58,109 nucleotides of DNA from Burkholderia sp. E7m39 (GCA_001319865.1 BBSL01000292.1:1-58109), one strand, 5' to 3'. Positions 35,950 through 47,840 are shown, counted from the stretch's first letter. Numbers and translations: made by a program. The notes: generated from the letters alone by a model not told the origin.

Positions 35950-37508
35950 ATGAAACCCTCGACGCAACTTGCGCCGCCGCAGCCGTTCACAGGCGGCAAG
36001 CTGGTCCTCGCGACGCTCGCCGTCGCGCTCGCGACCTTCATGAACGTGCTGGATTCGTCGATTGCGAACGTCGCGATTCCGACCATCTCCGGCAACCTCG
36101 GCGTTTCCGTCGATGAAGGCACGTGGGTGATCACGCTGTTTTCCGCCGCGAACGCCGTGTCGATTCCGCTGACAGGCTGGCTCACGCAGCGCGTCGGGCA
36201 GATCAAGCTGTTCGTCGCGTCGATCGTGCTGTTCGTATTCTCGTCGTGGCTGTGCGGCATCGCGCCGAACCTGACCGTGCTGCTGGCCGCGCGCATCTTG
36301 CAGGGCGCCGTGGCCGGCCCGCTGACACCGCTTTCGCAAGCGATTCTGCTCGGCACGTATCCGAAGGAGAAGAGTTCGACGGCGCTGTCGCTGTGGGCGA
36401 TGACGGCCACGGTCGGCCCGATTGCGGGTCCGGCGCTCGGCGGCTGGATCACGGATAGTTATTCGTGGTCGTGGATTTTTTACATCAACATCCCTGTCGG
36501 CCTGTTCGCTGCCGCCGTGACGTGGATGCTGTATCGCGACCGCGAATCGCCGGCGCGCAAGCTGCCCATCGACAAGATCGGCTTGCTGTCGCTGATCGTC
36601 TGGGTGGCGTCGCTGCAGATCATGCTCGACAAGGGCAAGGATCTCGACTGGTTCAACTCGTCCGTGATCTGGGTGCTCACTATCGTGGCGGTGGTCAGCT
36701 TCCTGTTCTTCCTGATCTGGGAGTTCACGGAGAAAAACCCGATCGTCGATCTCCGGCTGTTCGCGCAGCGCAATTTCCGCGGCGGCACGATCGCGATTTC
36801 GGTTGCGTACGCTGTGTTCTTCGCGAACCTGGTGATTCTGCCGCAGTGGATTCAGGGCTATCTCGGCTATCGCTCGGTGGACGCGGGGCTGGTTACGGCG
36901 CCGCTCGGCATCTTCGCCGTGCTGCTCGCGCCCGTGATGGCCAAGCTCATGCCGAAGTCCGATGCGCGCGTGCTCGCGACGCTCGCATTCATCGGCTATG
37001 CAGGCGTCTTCTTCATGCGCTCCAACTACACGACGGGCGTCGATGCATGGACGCTGATCCTGCCGACGCTGCTGCAAGGCATTCCCACCGCGCTCTTTTC
37101 GTGCCGCTGACGGCCATCATCCTGTCGGGCCTGCCCGCCCACAAGATTCCGGCTGCCGCGGGACTGTCGAACTTCGCGCGAATCTTCGCGGGCGGCGTGG
37201 GCACGTCGCTCATCACGACGGGCTGGAACAACCGCACGATCCTGCACCATGCGCAGCTCGCGGAGCAGTCGGGCGCGACGAATCCCGCCTACTCGGGCGC
37301 ACTCGCCAACATTCACGCGACGCTCGGCGGCAGCATGGATCAGGCGCGAGCCTTCTTCGAGCAGTCGATGAACGCGCAGGCCGCGATGCTCGGGCTCAAC
37401 GACATCTTCTGGCTGTCGTCGATGATCTTTATCGTCATTATTCCGCTGATCTGGCTGACCAAGCCGGGCAAGGGCAGCGGCGGCGGTGCAGCGGCGGGCG
37501 CGCATTGA
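35950..37508 (+). pseudogene. emrB: DHA2 family drug exporter, frameshifted
   Basis: An EmrB-type 14-span MFS exporter. The first frame runs from ATG 35950 through motif segments such as FMNVLDSSIANVAIPTISG and PIAGPALGGWITDSYSW to a premature TGA at 37108-37110. The C-terminal part continues in another frame (VPLTAIILSGLPAHKIPAAAGLSNF) to 37508. One extra T in the run at 37096-37099 restores LFFVPLT and a protein of about 519 residues, the normal family size. The cause is either mutation or a sequencing error in the homopolymer. Confidence 0.85.
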
Positions 37509-37537
37509 CCGCTGCGCGTTGACGGTTGAGTTAAAAG

Positions 37538-37583
37538 GAGAAAGGCCCCGGTTCGCATCGCGACCGGGGCCTTTCTCGTTTCT
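37538..37583. terminator. strong terminator after the efflux operon
   Basis: GAGAAAGGCCCCGGT and its exact complement form a 15-bp stem with a 10-nt loop, followed by a short T-rich stretch. It ends the efflux unit; with A residues on its left it may also act in the reverse direction. Confidence 0.8.
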
Positions 37584-38113
37584 GGGCCGCATTTGACGTT
37601 TGACGTTTGACATTTGGCGCTGCGCTCCTTTCACCCGCAGCATGCAGATGAAAGCCGTCGGAACATTGAATAAGGGTAAACGTAAGGACAAATCTGGTAT
37701 CGTGCGTCCCTGCGCGAAAGACGCGAGCGCACGCGACGCCGCCATCAGGGTTTGTACGAACCGGTACACCCGTCGGGCCCGACAGGCCGCAAAGCGAGGA
37801 ACCATGCGGGCTCGCAGCGCCCCCGCGACAAGTCCGGCCGATCCGCCACCATTTTTCCTCGCTGGAAAGTTCAGCTCAATTGCAGCCGGATTGTCAGCCG
37901 CATCAGGATTTCTTAAGCAGAAACTGCAAAAAATCGTTTTCGGGTCGCTCCCGATGTCAACCTTTTGGGCAAATTGCCGTTGTCCATTTGTAAAGAGTTG
38001 AAACAGCGAGGCTCGGACCGTGTTCGCGTCCGGATCGCTCCGAAATCCAACCGTATTCGATGCCACAGCAACGAGACCTTCGCTGTGGCGTCAGGCAACA
38101 CCCGGATTCATCC
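37584..38113. other. 530-bp non-coding region upstream of mprF
   Basis: No gene is supported. It starts with a small tandem repeat of TTTGACG/A (about 37591-37616) and has lower GC than its neighbours. The promoter of mprF should lie in its right half; no clear -35/-10 pair with good spacing was found by eye. Confidence 0.5.
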
Positions 38114-40708
38114 ATGTCTGACCATCCCCGTTCTTCTGGTGGCCGCGCCGCCGGGCTGCTCGAGCGAGCCTGCGCCGCCGCAGGCAGCAAGCGCCTGTTG
38201 TCGCCGGCGTTGTCGCTGGGCGTCTGCGTGCTGCTGCTGGTCGTGCTCCAGCATCTGTCGCAGGCCGTCGATTACAAGTCGGTGATCCGGCATCTGCGGC
38301 ATCTGACGGCAGGCGAATGGTCGGCGGCGCTCGGCGCGACGGTCCTGAGCTACATCGCGCTCGTGGGCCGCGATGCCGTGGGCCTGCGCTACGTCGGCAA
38401 GGCGGTGCCGCGCGCGGCGCTGTGGATCGGCGCGACGGCGGGCTCGGCGCTCGGCAACGCAACGGGCTTCGGCGCGCTGACGGGCGGCGCGGTGCGCGCG
38501 CGCGTCTACGCGGTCGCCGACGTGACGCCCCCGCAAATCGGCCGCATGACCGTTTTCACGAGCGTGTCGCTTGCACTCGCCCTCGTGTTGATGACGGCGC
38601 TCGGCATGGTGTGCGACGCGCCGACGCTCGCGCCCATGCTGCACAGCCCGACTGGCGCGCTGGCGTGGGGCGGCACGGCGCTGCTGACGGTGCTCGGACT
38701 CATGACGTTCGCGTGCGGCAAGAACGCGCGCGAGATTCGCACGCGCTGGAGCTGGCTGTCGTTCGACGTGCCCGCGCGCCGCGATTTCGTCGCGCAAGTG
38801 CTGCTCGCGGTGCTCGACGTCGTCGCGGCGGGGCTCGCGCTGTGGGCGCTGCTGCCGCACACGCACGTGAGCTTCGTGTCGTTCATCACGATTTACGCGG
38901 CCGCGCTGCTGCTCGGCATGATCGGCCATACGCCGGGCGGCGTGGGCGTGTTCGAGGCGGCGATGGTGTTCGCGCTCGGCGGCAGCGTGCAGACGCACTT
39001 CATGGTCGCGGCGCTGCTCGCGTATCGCGCGATCTATTTCGGCTTGCCGCTGATCGTGTCGGCGGGGTTGCTGGCCGGCTTCGAAGGGCGCGCGCTGAAG
39101 AAGCATCTGCCGCTGCATCACGCGGCGGCCGTGTCGCAGCTGGCGCCCCTGTTCCTGAGCCTCGTGACGTTCGTGGTCGGCGGGATGCTGGTGATTTCGA
39201 GCGCGACGCCCGCGTTCTGGCAGCGCATCGCGATCCTGCGCGATCTGGTTCCGCTGTGGGTGCTCGAAAGTTCGCAGATGTTGTGCAGCATGGTCGGCGT
39301 CGCGCTGCTGTTCGTCGCGCGCGGTCTGTCGCGCCGACTCGATGCGGCGTGGTGGCTCACGCTCGGCCTCGCGGTGCTGAGTCTCGCGCTGTCGCTGGCA
39401 AAGGGTCTCGCGTTTGTCGAAGCGGGCGTGCTGACGACGTTGATCGTACTGCTGGTTTCGACGCGTTCGCGCTTCAATCGCCGCTCGTCGCTGTTCGCCG
39501 AGCGCTTCACGGCGGGCTGGCTCGTGTCGGTTGCGATGGTGCTGATGCTCGCCGTCTGGGTGATGTTGTTCGCGTTCCGCGACGTGCCCTATACGCGCGA
39601 CCTGTGGTGGCAATTCGCATTCGACGAACGCGCGCCGCGCGCGCTGCGCGCCACGCTCGCCGCGAGTCTCTTTGCCGCGACGTTCGCGTTCTGGCAACTG
39701 CTGCGCCCCGCTGCGGGCCGCTTCGAAAAGCCCGCCAAACAGGATCTCGACGACGCCGCGCGCATCTTCCGCGCGCAGGAGCGCAGCGACGCGGGTCTCG
39801 CGCTGATGGGCGACAAGAGCTTCCTGTTTTCCGAATCGCGCCAGGCGTTCCTGATGTACGCGAAGTACGGACGCACGTGGGCCGCGCTGCACGACCCCGT
39901 CGGTCCGCGCTGCGAATGGGCGGAACTGATCGGCAAGTTCGTCGCGCTCGCGCACGCGCACGGCGGCCGCGCGGCGTTCTATCAGGTGCGCGCGAACGCG
40001 CTGCCGCTCTATCTCGACGCCGGTCTCACGCTGATGAAGCTCGGCGAAGAAGCGCACGTGGTGCTCGACGACTTCGATCTGAAGGGCTCGCATCGCGCGC
40101 ATCTGCGCTATGCGTTAAAGCGCGGCGAGCGCGACGGCTTCTCGGTCGAAGTGATCGAACCGTCGCGCGTGCGCGAGTCGATCGACACGCTGCGTGCGAT
40201 CTCCGACGACTGGCTCGACAGCCGCGATGCACGCGAGAAGAGCTTCTCGGTCGCGGCCTTCACGGAAGACTATCTCGCCGCGCAATCGGTGATGCTCGTG
40301 CGCCAGGGCGACGAGCCCGTCGCGTTCGTCACGTTCATGACGACGGACATGAATACGGAGGCCACGGTGGGCGTGATGCGCCACGTGCCGCAGGCTTCGC
40401 CGTACGCGATGGAGTATCTGTTCACGCAACTCGCGCTGCATCTGAAGCAGGCGGGTTTCCGCTCGCTGAGTCTCGGCATCGCGCCGTTTTCCGGCATGTC
40501 GCCGACGCCGCTCGCGTCGCGCTGGCACCGCCTGGGCAACATCGTGTGGCGCTTCGGCGGCCGCTTCTACAACTTCCGCGGACTGCGCGCCTTCAAGAGC
40601 AAGTTCCAGCCTCATTGGGAGCCGCGCTATCTCGCTGCATCCGGTTCTGTCGGCGTGTTCTTCACGCTAGCGGACCTTTCGCTGCTGGCAGGGGGCCGGC
40701 GTTCATGA
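38114..40708 (+). CDS. mprF: bifunctional phosphatidylglycerol lysyltransferase/flippase
   Basis: An 864-residue MprF/LpiA protein. The N-terminal half has about fourteen hydrophobic segments (the flippase, including GMIGHTPGGVGVFEAAMVFALG). The C-terminal domain of about 300 residues is the DUF2156 GNAT-like aminoacyl transferase (MGDKSFLFSESRQAFLMYAKYGRTWAALHDPVG). It attaches an amino acid, usually Lys, from tRNA to phosphatidylglycerol and moves it to the outer leaflet, raising resistance to cationic peptides and acid. It overlaps acvB by four bases. Confidence 0.9.
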   Translation: MSDHPRSSGGRAAGLLERACAAAGSKRLLSPALSLGVCVLLLVVLQHLSQAVDYKSVIRHLRHLTAGEWSAALGATVLSYIALVGRDAVGLRYVGKAVPRAALWIGATAGSALGNATGFGALTGGAVRARVYAVADVTPPQIGRMTVFTSVSLALALVLMTALGMVCDAPTLAPMLHSPTGALAWGGTALLTVLGLMTFACGKNAREIRTRWSWLSFDVPARRDFVAQVLLAVLDVVAAGLALWALLPHTHVSFVSFITIYAAALLLGMIGHTPGGVGVFEAAMVFALGGSVQTHFMVAALLAYRAIYFGLPLIVSAGLLAGFEGRALKKHLPLHHAAAVSQLAPLFLSLVTFVVGGMLVISSATPAFWQRIAILRDLVPLWVLESSQMLCSMVGVALLFVARGLSRRLDAAWWLTLGLAVLSLALSLAKGLAFVEAGVLTTLIVLLVSTRSRFNRRSSLFAERFTAGWLVSVAMVLMLAVWVMLFAFRDVPYTRDLWWQFAFDERAPRALRATLAASLFAATFAFWQLLRPAAGRFEKPAKQDLDDAARIFRAQERSDAGLALMGDKSFLFSESRQAFLMYAKYGRTWAALHDPVGPRCEWAELIGKFVALAHAHGGRAAFYQVRANALPLYLDAGLTLMKLGEEAHVVLDDFDLKGSHRAHLRYALKRGERDGFSVEVIEPSRVRESIDTLRAISDDWLDSRDAREKSFSVAAFTEDYLAAQSVMLVRQGDEPVAFVTFMTTDMNTEATVGVMRHVPQASPYAMEYLFTQLALHLKQAGFRSLSLGIAPFSGMSPTPLASRWHRLGNIVWRFGGRFYNFRGLRAFKSKFQPHWEPRYLAASGSVGVFFTLADLSLLAGGRRS

Positions 40709-41982
40709 CCATGCAAAAGTTTTACCGGCTCGCCGCACTGGCGAGCGTGTCGTTGTGCTCGCTCGTCGCCGTGACACCTGCGGCGCGCGCCTATGAAACC
40801 GTGTCGGGCGGCCGCTACGGCGACGTCGCGGTGACCAAGCCCGTCGGCGACGTGCGCGGCTTCGTCGTGCTGTTTTCGCGCGAAAGCGGCTGGCATCCCG
40901 CCGATCAGCAGGCCGCCGACGCGCTCGCGAAAAACGGCGCGATGGTGGTCGGCGTCGACACGGCGAAGTACGCAGCGAACCTCGCCGCGAACAAAGAGAC
41001 GTGCCATCAGCTGGTCGGCGATGCCGAAGCGGTGAGCCATCAGCTCGAACGTCAGGTGCAGTCGAACCGCTATTTCATGCCGATCGTCGCGGGCACGGGA
41101 CAGGGCGCGACGCTCGCGATGCAGGTGTTGAAGCAGGCGCCCGAGAATACGGTAGCGGGCGCGGTCTCCGTGGCGGCGCAGCGCGATCTCGACAAGCGCT
41201 TCAATCCTTGCCCGCCGGACCCGACGGTGACGCACGGCCCCGGCCTGCCCGGCTTTGCCGAAACGGACGCGAACGCTTCCGCCGGCACGCAGCGGATCGT
41301 CGAGCTGACGTCGCCGCATCTGCGCGCAAGCGCGATGAAGGAAGAGGACGTCTCCGACCTGCCGTTGATCGAACTGCCCGCAGCGCATCCGACGGGCCTG
41401 ATGGCCATCGTCATTTCCGGCGACGGCGGCTGGCGCGACCTCGACAAGACGATTGCCGAAGAACTGCAGAAGGATGGCGTGTCCGTGATCGGCTGGGACA
41501 GCCTGCGCTACTTCTGGTCCGAGCACTCGCCGCAGCAGACGAGCCGCGATCTCGCTCGCGTGATTCAAACCTACTCGACGCGCTGGCATGCGGACCATGT
41601 CGCGCTGGTCGGTTATTCGTTCGGCGCCGACGTGATGCCGTTCGCCTACAACCGCTTGCCCGACGCCGCGCGCGCGAAGGTCGCACTGATTTCGCTGCTC
41701 GGCTTCGCGCCCGCAGCGGACTTCCAGATTCGCGTGACGGGCTGGCTCGGCATGCCCGCCAGCGACAAGGCGCTGCAGGTCAAGCCAGAGTTCGCGCGTC
41801 TGCCGCCGAAGATCGTGCAATGCTTCTACGGCGAGCACGAGGAAGACACGCTTTGCCCAACGCTGACGAAGACGGGTGTCGAAGTGATTCGTACGTCGGG
41901 CGATCATCACTTCGGGCACGACTACGTCGCGCTCGAAAAGCGCATTCTCAACGCATTGAAAAAGCAGGCGGGTGGAGCCTGA
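40705..41982 (+). CDS. acvB: AcvB/VirJ family protein, probable lysyl-PG hydrolase
   Basis: A 425-residue protein with a signal peptide (cleavage near ARAYE) and two VirJ-like alpha/beta-hydrolase halves. The C-terminal half has the nucleophile motif GYSFG (Ser305) and a later HHFGHDY. The N-terminal half reads GTGQG (130-134) at the matching place, so only one active site is likely. In Agrobacterium, AcvB is reported to hydrolyse lysyl-phosphatidylglycerol made by LpiA. Its start overlaps the mprF stop (ATGA), so synthesis and breakdown are coupled. Confidence 0.88.
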   Translation: MTMQKFYRLAALASVSLCSLVAVTPAARAYETVSGGRYGDVAVTKPVGDVRGFVVLFSRESGWHPADQQAADALAKNGAMVVGVDTAKYAANLAANKETCHQLVGDAEAVSHQLERQVQSNRYFMPIVAGTGQGATLAMQVLKQAPENTVAGAVSVAAQRDLDKRFNPCPPDPTVTHGPGLPGFAETDANASAGTQRIVELTSPHLRASAMKEEDVSDLPLIELPAAHPTGLMAIVISGDGGWRDLDKTIAEELQKDGVSVIGWDSLRYFWSEHSPQQTSRDLARVIQTYSTRWHADHVALVGYSFGADVMPFAYNRLPDAARAKVALISLLGFAPAADFQIRVTGWLGMPASDKALQVKPEFARLPPKIVQCFYGEHEEDTLCPTLTKTGVEVIRTSGDHHFGHDYVALEKRILNALKKQAGGA

Positions 41983-42077
41983 CATGAGAAGCGGCGGCTG
42001 TGCATCGATACATGTACAGTCGCCGCGCCTGCGATGTCGTTGCACACGGTCGCAATGACCGCGATAGCTGTGCGTCC

Positions 42078-42152
42078 TTAGTGGAAAATCAGATACAGAA
42101 TCACAAGGACGATAAGCGGCACACCTAGCAACCAACCGATCAGATAAGGCAT
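42078..42152 (-). CDS. 24-residue hydrophobic micropeptide
   Basis: A short frame with a good ribosome-binding site (GGGAG 7 nt before the ATG at 42152). It encodes MPYLIGWLLGVP followed by a run of Leu/Ile/Val ending in IFH, that is, a single membrane span. Nothing else is recognisable. Its Leu/Ile composition and upstream signal argue that it is real. It lies convergent to acvB, about 95 bp after its stop. Function unknown. Confidence 0.5.
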   Translation of the reverse strand: MPYLIGWLLGVPLIVLVILYLIFH

Positions 42153-42549
42153 CTCTTTCTCCCTGTGCGACTGCCGAGACCAAGAGGTCGTCGTGACACA
42201 GCGCTTGGCCTCTACTGATGCAAGCGATATGCCATTCGCTCCAGATTGCGCCGCAGCATCGCGGCAGACACATGCCAAACCCTTGCCACACAACGCTTTC
42301 GGCCGTTTTATCCGCGATGCGGACGAATGCGCTTTTTGCGCTCTGCGCGCTTTTTGCCGAAACCGGCATTGCGGGAATTTGCGCATCGTCGCAATCTTTT
42401 CAGTCGGAATTTCTCATTGAATCGAATGCGGCGATTTTCAAAGCGCGCACTAATATGAACGTTGACGCGAACTGATTTTTCAGTGTTTCAGTTGAGCCGC
42501 GGCTGGTGCGTTTTACTGGTGTCCACGCTGGATTCCTCTGAGAGATGCC
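42153..42549. other. 397-bp region upstream of the molybdenum hydroxylase genes
   Basis: No gene beyond the micropeptide leader is supported. Open frames here run on several frames at once without domain signals. The right end carries the iorB start context (GAGAGATGCC before ATG 42550). Promoter positions not resolved. Confidence 0.45.
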
Positions 42550-44856
42550 ATGCTGAAGCGTCGAACCTTTCTGCTAGGCGGTGTGGGCGCAATGGGGGCG
42601 CTGGTGATCGGGTGGTCGGCGCTGCCGCCGCGCCAGCGGCTCGTCGCGTCGGCGCCGATGCCCGTGCGTGCCGGCGAAGCGGCGCTCAACGGCTACGTGA
42701 AGATCGCGGCCGACAACACCGTCACGGTGATGATGTGCAGGGCGGAAATGGGACAAGGCGTGCATACGGGCCTCGCGATGCTCGTCGCGGAAGAACTGGA
42801 TGCGAACTGGGCGGATATCCGCGTCGCCAACGCGCCCCTCGACGGCATCTATAACAACATCGAAAACGTGACGGGCGATCTGCCGTTTCGCCCCGACAAC
42901 GACGGCGTCGCGAAGGAACTGGCCATCTGGTTCACGCGCAAGCTGGCGCGCGACTTCGGCACGATCATGACGGGCGGCTCGTCGACCATCAACGACTTAT
43001 GGCAGCCGATGCGCGAAGCGGGCGCCTGCGCGCGGTCCATGTTGATCGCGGCGGCCGCGCAGCGCTGGGATGTGAAGCCCGCCGATTGCCGCGTCGAAAA
43101 AGGCGTCGTGCTGCACGACGCGGGACACCGCGCAACGTTCGGTCAGCTCGCGCCCGAAGCGGCGCGCCAGCCGATGCCGCGCAAGCCCGTGCTCAAAGAT
43201 CCCGCCAGCTTCACGCTAATCGGCAAGCCTCTGGCGCGCATCGAGGCGGCGTCGAAAATGGACGGCAGCGCCGTGTTCGGCATCGACGTCGTGCCCGATG
43301 GCCTGCTTTACGCGAGCATCGCGATGTGCCCGACGCTGGGCGGCACCGTGCGGCGTTTCGATGGCTCGGTGGCGGCGGCGCTGCCGGGCGTGCACAAGGT
43401 CTTTGTCGTCGGCGCATTCAACGGCGGCACGGGCGGTGTCGCGGTGATCGCGGACAACATGTTCCTGGCGATGAAGGCGCTCGACGCGCTGACCATCGAG
43501 TGGAACGACGGCCCGACCAAGGGCCTGACGGACGCCGAGGTGGACAGGCGTCTGTCGCAGGCGCTCGACGAGAGCGAAGGTCACGCGTGGTACCGCCACG
43601 GCGACGTCGACGCTGCGCTGAGCCGGGCCGCGCAAACCGTCACGGCGCAATATCGCGCACCGTACCTCGCGCATGCGGCGCTCGAGCCTGTGAACTGCAC
43701 GGCGCAGGTGAAGGACGGCAAGGCGATCGTGTGGGCCGCCACGCAGGTGCCCGCCGTGGCGCGCATGCATATCGCGCGTCTGCTTGGCATCGGCACCGAC
43801 GATGTCGATTTGCATCAGCAGCTGATCGGCGGCGCGTTTGGCCGCAGGCTCGAAGTCGACTTCATCGCGCAGGCGGTCGCGATTGCGCGCGAGGGGCAGG
43901 GGCGTCCCGTGCAAACGCTATGGACACGTCCGCAGGACATGCGCCACGACTTCTATCGTCCCGCATGCCTGTCGCGTTTCAGGGCAGGACTCGATGCGCA
44001 AGGGCAACTGATCGCGTGGCACAACACGTCGGTGAGTCAGTCGATTGTCGCGAAGTGGCTCGCGCGCAACTACGGCATTCCCGATCTCGGCTTCAACGTC
44101 GACAAGACAATGTCCGAAGGCGCATTCGATCAGCCCTATGAAATGCCGAACGTGTGGATCGGGCAGCGGCTGATCGAATTGCCCGTGCCCGTCGGCTTCT
44201 GGCGCTCCGTTGGGCATTCGCATCAGGCGTTCTTTGTCGAGAGCTTTATCGACGAACTGGCGGTGGCCGCGCGCAAAGACCCCGTCGCGTTTCGCGCGCG
44301 TCTGCTGACGCAGCATCCACGGCATCTCGCCGTGTTGCAGAAAGTGGCGGGCATGTCGGCATGGCGTGCGCCCGCAGCGTGGTCCGACAAGGGCGTGAAG
44401 CACGCGCGAGGCGTTGCGTTGCATGAAGCATTCGGCAGCGTGGTGGCGCAGGTCGCGGACGTGTCGTTTGCAGCGCGAAATACGATCAAGGTGAATCGCG
44501 TGTATTGCGCGATCGATTGCGGCATGCCCGTGAATCCCAATCTGATCCGGCAGCAGGTGGAAGGCGGCATCGTGTTCGGCCTGTCCGCCGCGTTCAAGGA
44601 AGCCATCACACTCGACGACGGCGCCGTCGTGCAAAGTCTCTATAGCGCGTTCGACGTGGTGCGCATCGACGAATGTCCCGACATCGTCGTCGCGATCATG
44701 CCGTCGCAGGGTCATCCGCAAGGCGTCGGCGAAGCCGCTGTGCCGCCCATTGCGCCCGCGGTTGCGAATGCGCTGTTCGCGTTGACAGGTACGCGTTTTC
44801 GCAGCTTGCCGCTGCAGATGCCGTTGTATTCCGTGGAGGCGACATGTCCAGGCTGA
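42550..44856 (+). CDS. iorB: molybdopterin-binding subunit, isoquinoline-oxidoreductase-like
   Basis: A 768-residue molybdenum hydroxylase of the IorB type. The start MLKRRTFLLGG is a Tat-like signal with twin Arg. Two aldehyde-oxidase-type domains follow, with GQGVHTGLAMLVAEELDANW, the LEPVNCTAQ segment, IGGAFGRR and the catalytic Glu in GVGEAAVPPIAPA near the C-terminus. Such enzymes hydroxylate N-heteroaromatics or oxidise aldehydes and pass electrons via the small subunit. It overlaps the small subunit by 13 bp. Confidence 0.86.
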   Translation: MLKRRTFLLGGVGAMGALVIGWSALPPRQRLVASAPMPVRAGEAALNGYVKIAADNTVTVMMCRAEMGQGVHTGLAMLVAEELDANWADIRVANAPLDGIYNNIENVTGDLPFRPDNDGVAKELAIWFTRKLARDFGTIMTGGSSTINDLWQPMREAGACARSMLIAAAAQRWDVKPADCRVEKGVVLHDAGHRATFGQLAPEAARQPMPRKPVLKDPASFTLIGKPLARIEAASKMDGSAVFGIDVVPDGLLYASIAMCPTLGGTVRRFDGSVAAALPGVHKVFVVGAFNGGTGGVAVIADNMFLAMKALDALTIEWNDGPTKGLTDAEVDRRLSQALDESEGHAWYRHGDVDAALSRAAQTVTAQYRAPYLAHAALEPVNCTAQVKDGKAIVWAATQVPAVARMHIARLLGIGTDDVDLHQQLIGGAFGRRLEVDFIAQAVAIAREGQGRPVQTLWTRPQDMRHDFYRPACLSRFRAGLDAQGQLIAWHNTSVSQSIVAKWLARNYGIPDLGFNVDKTMSEGAFDQPYEMPNVWIGQRLIELPVPVGFWRSVGHSHQAFFVESFIDELAVAARKDPVAFRARLLTQHPRHLAVLQKVAGMSAWRAPAAWSDKGVKHARGVALHEAFGSVVAQVADVSFAARNTIKVNRVYCAIDCGMPVNPNLIRQQVEGGIVFGLSAAFKEAITLDDGAVVQSLYSAFDVVRIDECPDIVVAIMPSQGHPQGVGEAAVPPIAPAVANALFALTGTRFRSLPLQMPLYSVEATCPG

Positions 44857-45305
44857 ACCTCAACGGCAAGACGATCGAGGTGCGCTCCGATCCCGCCACG
44901 CCGCTGCTGTGGGTCTTGCGCTGCGAACTGAAAATGACGGGGACGAAATTCGGTTGCGGCGTAGGCGTGTGCGGCGCGTGCACGGTGCATGTCGGCAAGG
45001 AGGCGAAGACGTCGTGTCAGGAAACGCTCGCGGACATCGGCGCGAGCAGCGTCACGACGATAGAAGGTCTGCAAGGGCCGCACGTGCGCGCGCTCAAGGA
45101 AGCATGGTTGCGTATCGATGTCGTGCAATGCGGCTATTGCCAGAGCGCGCAACTGATGGCCGCGAGCGCATTGATCCGGCGCAACCCGAGGCCGAGCGTC
45201 GAAGAAATCGACTGCGCGATGCACGGCATCATCTGCCGATGCGGCACCTATCCGCGTATCAGGCAGGCGATTCTCGAAGCGACGGGGCAAGTCAGGAGCA
45301 GCTGA
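44844..45305 (+). CDS. iorA: (2Fe-2S) small subunit of molybdenum hydroxylase
   Basis: A 153-residue protein with a plant-type 2Fe-2S motif (GCGVGVCGACTVHV) near residue 40 and a second cluster motif CGYCQS plus GIICRCGTYPRI, the usual pair of clusters in the xanthine-dehydrogenase family. GGAGG lies before the ATG at 44844. The order large then small subunit is reversed compared with many operons. No adjacent cytochrome c or XdhC-type maturation gene was found, so the electron acceptor is unclear. Confidence 0.88.
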   Translation: MSRLNLNGKTIEVRSDPATPLLWVLRCELKMTGTKFGCGVGVCGACTVHVGKEAKTSCQETLADIGASSVTTIEGLQGPHVRALKEAWLRIDVVQCGYCQSAQLMAASALIRRNPRPSVEEIDCAMHGIICRCGTYPRIRQAILEATGQVRSS

Positions 45306-45333
45306 GCCGGCCCCGCCGTGTGCGGTCTACGCG

Positions 45334-45699
45334 CTACTGCTGATTGCCTTTCGAATACAGCGTGAGCTTGTTGCTCACCGACGAGACGCCTTGCACGCCT
45401 TGCGTCACTTGCGTTGCCTGCGCGATCTGCGAGCCGTCCTTCACCGAACCCGTCAGGAGCACGGCGCCGCCGCGCGCCTTGACGAACACATTCGACACAT
45501 CGAAGTTCTGCGCCTTGGCCAGTGCCTTGCGGACGTCGCGGGCCAGCTTCTTGTCCTCCGGCGTGGATTTCCCCTTCCACGTGCTCGCTGCCGGAGCCGA
45601 CGCCATCGACATGGAATCGCTGGCTTGCGCGTAGACAGTCGATGTCAGCGCCACGCCTGCGAGTACGGCAACGAGTTGCAGGATATTGCGGGTCTTCAT
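45334..45699 (-). CDS. periplasmic BON-domain protein
   Basis: A 121-residue protein with a signal peptide (ending near VYAQA) and one BON domain, recognised by DKKLARDVRKALAKAQNFDVSNVFVKARGGAVLLTGSVKD and the closing VSSVSNKLTLY. BON domains bind membranes or phospholipids and occur in OsmY-like stress proteins. It converges on the molybdenum-hydroxylase genes (28-bp gap) and diverges from pobA. Confidence 0.87.
   Translation of the reverse strand: MKTRNILQLVAVLAGVALTSTVYAQASDSMSMASAPAASTWKGKSTPEDKKLARDVRKALAKAQNFDVSNVFVKARGGAVLLTGSVKDGSQIAQATQVTQGVQGVSSVSNKLTLYSKGNQQ

Positions 45700-47840
<2,141 letters not shown>

Noticed and set aside
38108..40102. Long antisense open frame of about 660 codons opposite mprF
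   Set aside because: It is Arg/His/Gln/Glu-rich without domains and mirrors the GC-rich codon pattern of mprF; a typical shadow frame in high-GC DNA.
38317..40704. Upstream extension of the acvB frame through mprF
   Set aside because: The extension is Arg/Ala-rich shadow sequence. The acvB signal peptide and the ATG at 40705 mark the real start.
40627..42369. Antisense frame of 580 codons opposite acvB
   Set aside because: No signal, no domain and low-complexity basic sequence; acvB on the other strand explains the coding pattern.
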